Assembly: GCA_964563545.1 (NCBI GenBank)
Contig: CAZLXB010000008.1
Coordinates: 20,328 to 84,327 of the forward strand
DNA: 64,000 bases
Reading direction: 5' to 3'
From: Casp-actino8 sp964563545
Lineage (GTDB): Bacteria > Actinomycetota > Acidimicrobiia > Acidimicrobiales > Ilumatobacteraceae
Positions 25,426-33,205 of the stretch are shown here, piece by piece. The translations under genes were made by a program, and so were the position numbers. The notes beneath the pieces were generated by a model that was not told the origin of the DNA, made no database searches, and saw nothing but the letters and a program-made list of their open reading frames with translations. The stretch's first letter is position 1, and each line of letters opens with the position of its first letter.

Positions 25426-28299
25426 TCACGCGTAGGACGAGACCGGCTCGCAGGTACAGACGAGATTCCGATCCCCGAACGCGGCATCGATTCGACTGAC
25501 CGGAGCGTGGTAGGAGCCGTCGACCAGCGATGGCGAACCCGCCGTCCGGGGGTACCGCCGATCCCAGTCGCCGATGAGATCGGCGACCGTGTGCGGAGCA
25601 TGCCGCAACGGACTGTCTTCCATGGCGATACGACCCTCGGCGACGTCGTCGATCTCGACCCGAATCGCCACCATCGCGTCGCAGAAACGGTCGATCTCGA
25701 CCTTGGTCTCGCTTTCGGTCGGTTCGATCATGAGAGTTCCGGCGACCGGGAAACTCATGGTCGGCGCGTGGAACCCGTGGTCCATGAGTCGCTTCGCGAT
25801 GTCGTCCACGCTCACTCCGGTGGTCTTGGTGAGCGGACGGATGTCGATGATGCATTCGTGGGCCACGAACCCACCCGGGCCTGTGTAGAGAACCGGATAG
25901 TGGGGAGACAGACGGCGGGCGATGTAGTTCGCGTTCATGATGGCGATCTCGGTGGCTCGCCGAAGACCGCGCGGGCCCATCAGACGCATGTAGACCCACG
26001 GGATGGGGAGAATGCCTGCCGAACCATGAGGCGCGGCCGACACCGGTCCGACCGGGCTCGAGCCGAGGGGTGCGAGGGGATGTCCGGGCAGAAAAGGTGC
26101 CAGATGGGCGCGTACGCCGACTGGCCCCACACCCGGACCGCCTCCACCATGCGGGATGCAGAACGTCTTGTGCAGATTGAGATGGCTCACATCGGCACCA
26201 AAGCGCCCCGGTTGGGCGATGCCGACGAGGGCGTTGAGATTCGCTCCGTCCACGTACACCTGGCCACCCGCGTCGTGCACGATCGCGCAGAGTTCGCCGA
26301 TCTTCTCCTCGAAGACTCCATGGGTCGACGGATACGTGACCATGGCGGCCGCCACGCGACCGGGATGCGCGGTCACCTTGGCGCGCAGATCGTCGAGATC
26401 GACGTTGCCGTCGTCATCACAGCCCACGACCACCACCGACATGCCGGCCATCACCGCACTCGCGGCATTGGTCCCGTGGGCACTCGACGGAATGAGGCAC
26501 ACGTCGCGCGACTCATCGTCACGGCTCCGGTGATAGGCGCGAATGGCGAGAAGCCCCGCGAGTTCTCCCTGACTTCCGGCATTGGGTTGCAGGCTCACGG
26601 CGTCGTATCCCGTCACCGCCACGAGCATTTCCTCGATCTCGTCGATGAGCGCGCGATAACCCTCGGTCTCGTCGTCGGGTGCGAACGGATGGACATCGGC
26701 GAACTCGGGCCAGGTGATCGGCTCCATCTCGGTCGTGGCGTTGAGTTTCATGGTGCACGAACCAAGGGGGATCATGGTCCGATCGAGTGCGAGGTCCTTG
26801 TCGGCGAGGCGACGTAGATAGCGGAGCATCTCGTGTTCGGTATGGAACGAGTTGAACACTGCGGCCTCGAGTACCTCGCCGACGCGCAGCAGTTCGATCG
26901 GTAGCCGATCCGAACCGTCGTCGGCGGCCCGAACGTCGGCGGCCGTGACCGGTTGTCCGGTGACGGCGCAAACCACCCGCGCGACCTCCTCGATCGTCGT
27001 GCACTCGTCGAACGTGAGACCCACGACGCCGTCGTCGATCCGTCGGGCGCTGTAGCCCGCCGCCCGCAGACGTTCGAGAACGGCGTCGGATCCACCGACA
27101 CTTCGGAACGACAACGTGTCGAAACAGGAATCGTTGATCAAGGTGGCGCCGGATGTCGCGATGAACCTCGCCGCGATGGCCGTCAGCCGACTGATTCGAG
27201 TGGCGATCCTTCGCAGACCCTCTGGCCCGTGCCACGAGGCGTAGAAGCCCGCCATGTTGGCGAGGAGCGCCTGAGCGGTGCAGATGTTGCTCGTCGCCTT
27301 CTCGCGGCGGATGTGTTGCTCGCGTGTCTGCAAAGCCAGGCGATAGGCCGGCCGACCGGCGGCGTCGGTGCTCACACCCACGAGTCGGCCCGGAAGTGTG
27401 CGGGCGAACGACTCCCGTGCGGCCATGAAGGCTGCGTGCGGTCCGCCAAAGCCCATCGGAACGCCAAAGCGCTGAGCGGAACCGATGGCGATGTCGGCTC
27501 CGAGCGCTCCCGGGGGCGCGAGGACGACGCAGGCGAGCAGGTCGGTGGCCACTACCGCCACCGCGCCCGATTCACGAATCGCCGCGATCGTTTGGCGCCA
27601 GTCGGTGATCGAGCCACTCGATGTCGGATACGACAACAGCGCTCCGAAGACGTTCCCGGGTTCGAGCGCATCGATGGGTCCGACCACGAGTTCGATGTCG
27701 AGTGGCTCGGCTCGGGTCGCCATCACGGCGATCGTCTGCGGATGCGTGTCGCTGTGCACGAAGAAACGACGACTGGTGACCTTGCTCGAACGGCGGGCGA
27801 GTGTGAGAGCCTCGGCGGCCGCCGTGGCTTCGTCGAGTAGCGACGCGTTGGCCACCGGCAAGCCGGTGAGGTCGGCGACCATCGTCTGGAAATTGAGGAG
27901 TGCTTCGAGACGGCCCTGGCTGATCTCGGGCTGGTACGGCGTGTACGACGTGTACCAAGCCGGGTTCTCGAGAACGTTGCGCCGGATCACCGGCGGCGTG
28001 ATCGTGCCGACGTAACCCATGCCGATCAGACTCCGGCGCGGCTGATTGCGCCGAGCAAGATCGCTCAACGCGTCGAGAACCTCGGTCTCGGTGAGTGCTT
28101 CGGGAAGATGGAGGTCCTGTTCCATGCGGATCGACGCCGGAACCGTCCGGTCGATGAGTTCGTCGAGCGATTCCACACCGATGGTGGCCAACATGTCGCG
28201 AAGGGCTTCGTCGTCGGGCGATACCCCGACCCCTATGTGGCGACGATGGAAATCGTGTCGATCGATCAGCTCGTCGAGATGGGTCGCGCGTCGTTCCAT
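25426..28299 (-). CDS. gcvP: Glycine dehydrogenase (decarboxylating), P protein
   Basis: 957-residue PLP enzyme, normal for the fused single-chain GcvP. N-terminal HDFHRRHIGV, the mid-chain glycine-rich segments (GSAQRFGVPMGFGGPHAAF), MKLNATTEMEPITWPEF and SAHGTNAASAVMAGM, and the PLP-lysine region HLNLHKTFCIPHGGGGPG with the Schiff-base Lys near residue 710. The ATG at 28299 has a strong GGAGG five bases upstream. A tandem glycine riboswitch precedes it. gcvT and gcvH are on the opposite strand, so expression of P is controlled separately from H and T. Confidence 0.98.
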   Translation of the reverse strand: MERRATHLDELIDRHDFHRRHIGVGVSPDDEALRDMLATIGVESLDELIDRTVPASIRMEQDLHLPEALTETEVLDALSDLARRNQPRRSLIGMGYVGTITPPVIRRNVLENPAWYTSYTPYQPEISQGRLEALLNFQTMVADLTGLPVANASLLDEATAAAEALTLARRSSKVTSRRFFVHSDTHPQTIAVMATRAEPLDIELVVGPIDALEPGNVFGALLSYPTSSGSITDWRQTIAAIRESGAVAVVATDLLACVVLAPPGALGADIAIGSAQRFGVPMGFGGPHAAFMAARESFARTLPGRLVGVSTDAAGRPAYRLALQTREQHIRREKATSNICTAQALLANMAGFYASWHGPEGLRRIATRISRLTAIAARFIATSGATLINDSCFDTLSFRSVGGSDAVLERLRAAGYSARRIDDGVVGLTFDECTTIEEVARVVCAVTGQPVTAADVRAADDGSDRLPIELLRVGEVLEAAVFNSFHTEHEMLRYLRRLADKDLALDRTMIPLGSCTMKLNATTEMEPITWPEFADVHPFAPDDETEGYRALIDEIEEMLVAVTGYDAVSLQPNAGSQGELAGLLAIRAYHRSRDDESRDVCLIPSSAHGTNAASAVMAGMSVVVVGCDDDGNVDLDDLRAKVTAHPGRVAAAMVTYPSTHGVFEEKIGELCAIVHDAGGQVYVDGANLNALVGIAQPGRFGADVSHLNLHKTFCIPHGGGGPGVGPVGVRAHLAPFLPGHPLAPLGSSPVGPVSAAPHGSAGILPIPWVYMRLMGPRGLRRATEIAIMNANYIARRLSPHYPVLYTGPGGFVAHECIIDIRPLTKTTGVSVDDIAKRLMDHGFHAPTMSFPVAGTLMIEPTESETKVEIDRFCDAMVAIRVEIDDVAEGRIAMEDSPLRHAPHTVADLIGDWDRRYPRTAGSPSLVDGSYHAPVSRIDAAFGDRNLVCTCEPVSSYA

Positions 28300-28320
28300 G
28301 GAAGCCTCCGTTCTGGCGTG

Positions 28321-28508
28321 CTTCCCCCGCTGTCGACCTGCCGCAGCAGACCTGAGAGCTTTGGCGACGAATCGCCTTTCCCCTTCGGTGTCGGATGCTT
28401 CCGAGCTTTCCAGCGTTGTCTCGACCGACCGGTCCTGTGGCCTGAGAGATTCCGGGGAGGTTGCTCCTTCGGCGTCCCGGTGCTGGCGGCACCGTGACTC
28501 TCCCGGTC
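28321..28508 (-). promoter_or_regulatory. Tandem glycine riboswitch upstream of gcvP
   Basis: On the - strand, two consecutive glycine aptamers are recognisable. The first begins near 28504 with GGGAGAG, contains GCCGAAGGAGCAA and ends with CGGAATCTCTCAGGCC near 28439; the second follows after a short linker, contains ACACCGAAGGGGAAAGGCGA and ends with AGCTCTCAGGTC near 28349, then a GACAG segment near 28330. The paired CUCUCAGG and CCGAAGG(A/G)G elements are hallmarks of the glycine riboswitch. The gcvP ribosome-binding site and ATG follow by about 20-30 bases, so glycine-induced expression, probably by translation or anti-termination, is expected. Confidence 0.9.
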
Positions 28509-28576
28509 GGCGTCGACGACGACCTCACCGTAGTACGTCGTCACGAGCCCGACGCGGAGGCAACTAGGTTGCCGAT

Positions 28577-29344
28577 GTGACCTTCGTGCCGAGTCGTTCG
28601 TCTTGCCTCGAAACCGCCCACCGACTGGCTCCGACGGTCGGTCACCTCGGCGGGGCATTCATGCTCGATCCCGAGGTCCTCGGACCCGGGAAGGCGGCGG
28701 GTTACCCCGGGGGATTCAGTTACTACGTCGTCGGTCGGGGAGGGGTTCTGGGCGACGTGGATGCCGGCGTCGTGTCTAGTGCCTTTGGCTTTTTCGCCCC
28801 TGGACTGGTGCGTTCGCTCTGGGAGGCCGGTGTGCCCGTCGAAGGAGCCCGGGCCGGTGCCGACCGCTACACCGAGGGATGTGCTGCGTGGGGCCGAGGG
28901 CGTCTCGCGCCGTGGTCGGGCGCCAGCCGCGCCGCCGATCTCCTCGCGCGCGTCATCGACGCCGCCGACGACAGTGGCCTGGCCCTCTTCGCCGGTTGGC
29001 GGGCACAACGGCGGCCCGACGACGCCATCGGACGGGCCTACCTCTTGATCCACGTTCTGCGTGAGCTACGCGGGGGAGTGCACCTGATCGCCACGCTCGC
29101 TGCCGGGCTCTCACCGCTCGAATCAGTGCTCGTGAACCCGTCGAGTGCCGGACCGGAGCAGGCCAAGAGATTCGGCTGGACCGAACCCTTTCCGGACACT
29201 TCCGCGCTGAAGCCGGCCATGGCGGCGGCCGAAGCGACGACCGACGCGCTCATGGCCCGTCACCTGTCGGTTCTGAACGATGACGAACTTCGCGAACTCG
29301 TGTCCGTCATCGACGACGCGCACCGCATCGTCACTGGTGATTAG
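28577..29344 (+). CDS. SCO6745/SalK-family helix-turn-helix protein
   Basis: 255 residues beginning with two HTH-like segments: CLETAHRLAPTVGHLGGAFM and AGYPGGFSYYVVGRGGVLGDVDAGVVSSAFGFFAPGLVR. These, with the later WEAGVPVEGARAGADRYTEGCAAWGR and LRELRGGVHLIATLAAGLSPLE stretches, match the SCO6745-like (SalK-related) family of actinomycetes, which has a winged-helix-like fold but no proven DNA target. It starts 278 bp from gcvP on the other strand; the riboswitch occupies most of that gap, and the GTG/ATG start near 28577 is at its upstream edge. Function unknown. Confidence 0.75.
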   Translation: MTFVPSRSSCLETAHRLAPTVGHLGGAFMLDPEVLGPGKAAGYPGGFSYYVVGRGGVLGDVDAGVVSSAFGFFAPGLVRSLWEAGVPVEGARAGADRYTEGCAAWGRGRLAPWSGASRAADLLARVIDAADDSGLALFAGWRAQRRPDDAIGRAYLLIHVLRELRGGVHLIATLAAGLSPLESVLVNPSSAGPEQAKRFGWTEPFPDTSALKPAMAAAEATTDALMARHLSVLNDDELRELVSVIDDAHRIVTGD

Positions 29345-29356
29345 CCGATCGGGCGG

Positions 29357-30514
29357 TCAGCGCGCCGCCTTCTGAGCTTCGTAATCCGCGATCGCCGTGA
29401 GTTGCGCACCGAGTGTGGCGTCGACCCAGCGTGAACCCGCCCCCACCACTTTGTCGTAGCTCGCCTGTGGCCCCTCGAGCTGACCGGTGAAGTGGGGCAT
29501 CACCTGCTCGGCGAACAACTCGTAGCTGCGCAACGTCTGATGCCAATCGGCGATGTCGGCCCCGAGGAACAGGTAACAGCCGAATCCGCCCGTCTTCTCC
29601 TGCAGTCGTTCGATCTGGGCGATGGCCATCTCGGGGGTTCCGATCACCATTCGACCGGTCTCGTTCGCCTGATCGACGAATTCGTCGAGATCGCGCGGCG
29701 GGGGCGGACCATTGGGATCGCCGACCGGGATGATGTGACTCAAGTAGTCCCACACCCACTGCAATCCGTAACGGCAGTTCTCCTTGGCCTTCTCGACCGT
29801 CTCGGCGATGTGCATCGGGCCCATGAGTCGGGCTTTCGAACGATCGACCACATGGCCGTGGAGTGCGGCTTCGTCCTCCCAGACCTTGAGGTTGTAGTCG
29901 AGCATCTGGAAAGCCGCCGGTTCGGTGGCGGCGATCGAGATCAGACCGACCCCGTACTTGCCGGCCAATTTGGAACCCGATGGCGACACGGACGAGGCCA
30001 CCGCGATGTCGAAGTCGCTGTAGGGCTTCACCTGCAACACCGCCTCGTTGCACGTGAACCAGTCGGTCTTCTCGGTCACGGTTTCACCGCGGAACAGACG
30101 CATCATGACGTCGAGCGACTGTTCCATGCGCGGACGTTGCGTCATCGGGTCGATTCCGAGCATGTAGGCGTCGGAGGTCAGCTGCCCCGGTCCGGCGCCG
30201 AACATCATCCGACCGCGCGTCAGATGATCGAGCATCACGATTCGGTCGGCGAGCATGAAGGGATGGTGGTAGGGAAGTGAGTTCACTCCCGTCCCCAACT
30301 TGATGTGCTTGGTCCGCTCGGCGGCAGCCGCGATCATCACCTCGGGGGAGGCGATCAGCTCGGAGCCGGCGGAATGGTGTTCCCCGATCCAGGCCTCGTG
30401 ATAACCGAGACGGTCGAGGTGCTCGAGCAATTGCAGATCACGGTGCAGGGCGAGGGTCGGGTTGACCCCCGTCTTGTGCATGGGCGGCATGAAAATTCCA
30501 AAGCGCAGACTCAT
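29357..30514 (-). CDS. LLM class flavin-dependent oxidoreductase (luciferase-like)
   Basis: 385 residues from the ATG at 30514. Bacterial-luciferase-like TIM barrel: FGIFMPPMH at the start, LLEHLDRLGYHEAWIGEHHSAGSE, KLGTGVNSLPYHHPFMLADRIVMLDHLTRGRMMFGAGPG, and the substrate-region MVIGTPEMAIAQIERLQEKTGGFG. The flavin is FMN or F420; the motif set does not decide, and both occur in actinomycetes. Longer in-frame extensions upstream run into the PLP-decarboxylase gene. Substrate unknown; neighbours do not suggest a pathway. Confidence 0.9.
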   Translation of the reverse strand: MSLRFGIFMPPMHKTGVNPTLALHRDLQLLEHLDRLGYHEAWIGEHHSAGSELIASPEVMIAAAAERTKHIKLGTGVNSLPYHHPFMLADRIVMLDHLTRGRMMFGAGPGQLTSDAYMLGIDPMTQRPRMEQSLDVMMRLFRGETVTEKTDWFTCNEAVLQVKPYSDFDIAVASSVSPSGSKLAGKYGVGLISIAATEPAAFQMLDYNLKVWEDEAALHGHVVDRSKARLMGPMHIAETVEKAKENCRYGLQWVWDYLSHIIPVGDPNGPPPPRDLDEFVDQANETGRMVIGTPEMAIAQIERLQEKTGGFGCYLFLGADIADWHQTLRSYELFAEQVMPHFTGQLEGPQASYDKVVGAGSRWVDATLGAQLTAIADYEAQKAAR

Positions 30515-30549
30515 GGGCACATCGTGGCACACGGGCCCGATGTCGGTGA

Positions 30550-31797
30550 TCAGTCGATCGTGCCGTAGGAGCCCTGCGCACCGGTCGCCGATGACGTTCG
30601 CGTCTGCTCGACCGCGACCCGCAGTGCAGCGACGAACTCGTCGACGGTCCGTTCGTGCACTGCGTTGACCGTGCAGTGGAGCGACGGGGGAGGGCCCTGG
30701 CGATCCACGTACCACCCTTGACTCCACAGCACATCGGCCACCGCGGCGACATCGAAGAGCGGGGCACCCGTCGTCGCATCGACCGAGGCTCCGAAGGCGA
30801 GCAGCGTCGAATCCGGACGCGCTCTCAACTCGAGTCCCGGAATCGCCTCCACGCCCTCGGCGAGGTGGAGCGTGGCTCGCCGGGCGCGCCTCGTCAGCTC
30901 CCGATAACCGTCGTCGCCGAGGAACTGCATCACCGCCCAGGCCGACGCGATGGGACCGCCGCTCTTGGTCCCGAGGATTCCCGACGACCCGTAGAGGCCA
31001 CCGAGCCAGTTGTCGGTCACGAAGGTCTGGAACGAACGACGTCGCTTGTCGCGATAGATGATCACCGAAGCGCCCTTGGCGCTGTACCCGTACTTGTGCA
31101 GATCGACCGACATGCTCGTGACACCCGGGACCCGGAAGTTCCACGGTGGCACCATTTCACCGTCGCGCTCCATGAACGCGAGCGTCACCCCGCCCATGCA
31201 CGCATCGACGTGGAGATTCAACTGACGCGCCGTCGCGATCTCACCCAGCTCGGCGATGGGATCGATCACACCCTGCGGATATTGGGGGGCCGAACCGACC
31301 AGAAGAATCGTCTGATCGTCGATCGCCGATTCCATGGCGCCGACATCGGCGCGCCAATCGGCTCGGACCGGCACCCGACGGCTCTCCACGTCGAAGTAAT
31401 GACACGCCTTTTCGAATGCCGCGTGGGCCGACGTGGGTAGCACCACGTTGGGGGAGTGAACCGCACGATCGACGCGCGCCTGTTCACGCGCCGCCTTGAC
31501 GGCGAGGATGATGCTCTCGGTTCCACCCGATGTCATGAACCCGGCCGCCGAGTCATCGGCGCCGAGCCAACCGCGGGTGGTCGTCACGACGTCGTTCTGG
31601 AATCGACGCAGACTCGGGAACGCATCGGCGTTCAATCCGTTGGCCGAACCGAATCGGCGCACCGCTTCGTCGGACACCGCCTGCACGTCGGGCCCGGCGT
31701 AGTAGGCGAGCGAGAATGCCCGTCCGTCCTTCCAGCGAAGGTCGTCGCGACCGGCATCGTCGAGCGCGGCAAGGACGTCATCGGCGGTCGAGCCCAT
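30550..31797 (-). CDS. PLP-dependent decarboxylase/lyase (sphingosine-1-phosphate lyase-like)
   Basis: 415 residues, fold type I PLP enzyme of the group II decarboxylase superfamily. Seen: GFMTSGGTESIILAVKAARE (phosphate-binding region), HVDACMGG (the catalytic Asp of the cofactor N1 site) and SVDLHKYGYSAKGASV with the Schiff-base Lys near 234. Among relatives, the HKYGYSAKG version and overall layout look most like sphinganine/sphingosine-1-phosphate lyases, but related glutamate or tyrosine decarboxylases cannot be excluded. The start ATG at 31797 is 54 bp from the divergent thioesterase start. Longer extensions overlap that gene. Confidence 0.87.
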   Translation of the reverse strand: MGSTADDVLAALDDAGRDDLRWKDGRAFSLAYYAGPDVQAVSDEAVRRFGSANGLNADAFPSLRRFQNDVVTTTRGWLGADDSAAGFMTSGGTESIILAVKAAREQARVDRAVHSPNVVLPTSAHAAFEKACHYFDVESRRVPVRADWRADVGAMESAIDDQTILLVGSAPQYPQGVIDPIAELGEIATARQLNLHVDACMGGVTLAFMERDGEMVPPWNFRVPGVTSMSVDLHKYGYSAKGASVIIYRDKRRRSFQTFVTDNWLGGLYGSSGILGTKSGGPIASAWAVMQFLGDDGYRELTRRARRATLHLAEGVEAIPGLELRARPDSTLLAFGASVDATTGAPLFDVAAVADVLWSQGWYVDRQGPPPSLHCTVNAVHERTVDEFVAALRVAVEQTRTSSATGAQGSYGTID

Positions 31798-31851
31798 GGA
31801 CCCGAACCATAGACCGGCGCACCGCCGGACCGGTCTGACTACGGTGATCCC

Positions 31852-32298
31852 ATGCTCGATCACCGTCAACCTTCGCTCGTCTCTCTCGAGCAGATCAACG
31901 AATTCATCGGGGGCGCCTTCGCCGGCAACGCCAACTCGTGCGAGGAGATCGCATTCGGTACGGCAGTGGCCGTGATGTACCCCAACCCGAACACGCTCCG
32001 TCCGGGCAAGATCATCAGCGGTCCGACCGTCTTTGGTATCTGCGATGCGGCGTTGTTCTACGCGGCGCTCAGCTGCACCAGCTTCGAGCCCATGACCCTC
32101 ACGAGCGAGATGTCGATCCGGTTCCTCCGCCCGGCCAGGGGAGAGGTGATCCGGGCCCGGGCCCACGTGCACACCGTGGCCGGCCGCAACATCGTCGGAT
32201 CGGTCGTCGCCTGGACCGACGACGAGTCGAAGCCGGTCTCGGTCGCGCAGGGCACCTATGTGCGGCCCAAGAGCGTCTCGTCTACGGTCGGCTCATGA
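31852..32298 (+). CDS. PaaI-type hotdog thioesterase
   Basis: 148 residues, hotdog fold: RPGKIISGPTVFGICDAALFYAAL replaces the HGGxxxxLxD helix typical of PaaI, with the conserved Gly-Pro and Asp but no His, and a second half TLTSEMSIRFLRPARGEVIRARAHVHTVAGRN. The missing HGG motif suggests altered activity or a non-hydrolytic member (dehydratase-like or acyl-binding). Start ATG at 31852. Its stop overlaps the FKBP gene start by ATGA, indicating a two-gene unit. Confidence 0.82.
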   Translation: MLDHRQPSLVSLEQINEFIGGAFAGNANSCEEIAFGTAVAVMYPNPNTLRPGKIISGPTVFGICDAALFYAALSCTSFEPMTLTSEMSIRFLRPARGEVIRARAHVHTVAGRNIVGSVVAWTDDESKPVSVAQGTYVRPKSVSSTVGS

Positions 32299-32672
32299 GC
32301 GCCAACGACAAACCCAAGATCGACATCCCGGCCGGCGATCCGCCGAGCGACCTCGTGGTCGAGGACCTCGCGGTGGGAGAGGGCAAGGAGGCGACGTCGG
32401 GCTGCCGTCCGGTCATGCACTACGTGGGGGTGGCATGGAGCAACGGGCGCGAGTTCGACTCGTCGTGGGACCGACGCGAACCGTTCTCGTTCCGCCTCGG
32501 CGCCGGCGAAGTCATCGGTGGATGGGACCAAGGCGTGGCCGGCATGCGTGTCGGCGGGCGCCGTCGCCTCACGATCCCGCCGCATCTCGGTTATGGAAGT
32601 CGTGGCGCCGGGGGAGTCATCAAAGGCAACGAGACGCTGGTGTTCGTGGTCGACCTGCTGGACATCCGCTGA
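32295..32672 (+). CDS. FKBP-type peptidyl-prolyl cis-trans isomerase
   Basis: 125 residues. Single FKBP domain: VEDLAVGEGKEATSGCRPVMHYVGV, EFDSSWDRREPFSFRLGAGEVIGGWDQGVAGMRVGGRRRLTIPPHLGYG and ETLVFVVDLLDI, with the conserved aromatic pocket residues. No signal peptide, so likely cytoplasmic. The start is the ATG overlapping the thioesterase stop. Beyond the stop lies the candidate dif site. Confidence 0.93.
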   Translation: MSANDKPKIDIPAGDPPSDLVVEDLAVGEGKEATSGCRPVMHYVGVAWSNGREFDSSWDRREPFSFRLGAGEVIGGWDQGVAGMRVGGRRRLTIPPHLGYGSRGAGGVIKGNETLVFVVDLLDIR

Positions 32673-32689
32673 TCTTCCAGCTCTTCCGT

Positions 32690-32717
32690 AAGTGACATAA
32701 CGGAGATTATAGGCGAA
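32690..32717 (-). other. Candidate dif site (XerC/XerD recombination, chromosome dimer resolution)
   Basis: Read on the - strand: TTCGCCTATAA (XerC arm), TCTCCG (6-bp centre) and TTATGTCACTT (XerD arm). Against the actinobacterial dif consensus as I recall it (arms TTCGCCGATAA and TTATGTCAAGT), the arms match 10 of 11 and 9 of 11. It lies in the 49-bp gap between the convergent FKBP and zinc-finger genes, a typical setting for dif. Converging gene orientation is partial: the right side of the window is mostly on the - strand, the left is mixed. If real, the replication terminus lies here. Confidence 0.78.
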
Positions 32718-32721
32718 AGAA

Positions 32722-33123
32722 TCAGGCCGGAGGCCGGGGTATTCCATGCGGGCTGGTCGGATGCACCGTGCGATCCCGCAGCGGCCGGGCCGCCTCCATG
32801 AGCCACTCCAGTGCCTCTCGTAACGACGTCGCCGTGCTTCCTTTGCTGGCCAGTTCACGTTCGGTGTCGTCGACCGCACACGACAGCACGTAGAGGTCGT
32901 CGTACAGCGTGTCGAGTTCGGTGCGGGCCACCACCAGTTCGTCCTCGCTGATCTGGAGCTCCCGAGCGCGCTGGCGACCGACCCAGTCCCATTGGCGGCA
33001 CGCCTGACTGCAGAACTCCTTGCGTCGACCCGGACCGGACTGCTCGGGTATCACCCGGCGGCAATATCGGCATCGAGGACCTTGCGGTGCCCGCACCCTT
33101 GACCCATCCGATGATTTCGTCAT
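32722..33123 (-). CDS. Small zinc-finger protein with coiled coil
   Basis: 133 residues starting at the ATG at the centre of the palindrome. Residues about 18-40 form a CX2C ... CX3C site (CRYCRR, then EFCSQACRQ), a zinc finger of the kind seen in short actinobacterial proteins of the form CRYC...RRFCSDACRQ. A long helical segment follows (ELQISEDELVVARTELDTLYDDLYVL), then a Pro-rich C-terminal tail. No catalytic domain is visible; a DNA- or RNA-binding role is possible. The start is fixed by the palindrome ATG; there is no good upstream alternative since that would pass through the divergent gene's leader. Confidence 0.72.
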   Translation of the reverse strand: MTKSSDGSRVRAPQGPRCRYCRRVIPEQSGPGRRKEFCSQACRQWDWVGRQRARELQISEDELVVARTELDTLYDDLYVLSCAVDDTERELASKGSTATSLREALEWLMEAARPLRDRTVHPTSPHGIPRPPA

Positions 33124-33136
33124 GACGAAATCATCG
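33109..33136. repeat. 28-bp perfect palindrome (site 2) overlapping divergent start codons
   Basis: Perfect palindrome with core GATTTCGTCATGACGAAATC centred between 33122 and 33123, in the divergent gap between the zinc-finger gene (- strand) and the threonine aldolase gene. On the - strand the central ATG is the zinc-finger start (MTKSSDG); on the + strand the ATG opens a 27-codon frame ending by ATGA overlap at the aldolase start. Two divergent ATGs overlap by two bases. The same core is at 7833-7856, and a short core is at the M20 peptidase start. Confidence 0.8.
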
Positions 33137-33205
33137 TCGTCGCCGAGGTTCACGTGGCGGATCCACGACGCAGTCGCGGCACAGCCGACAGACTGCAGAA
33201 CATGA
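33122..33205 (+). CDS. Possible 27-codon leader peptide before threonine aldolase
   Basis: Starts at the central ATG of the palindrome and reads MTKSSSSPRFTWRIHDA then VAAQPTDCRT, stopping by an ATGA overlap with the aldolase ATG at 33202. The overlap and the shared ATGACGAAATC start are the only support; codon content is not strongly coding. It could couple aldolase translation to the palindrome-controlled transcript or could be chance. Confidence 0.25.
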   Translation: MTKSSSSPRFTWRIHDAVAAQPTDCRT

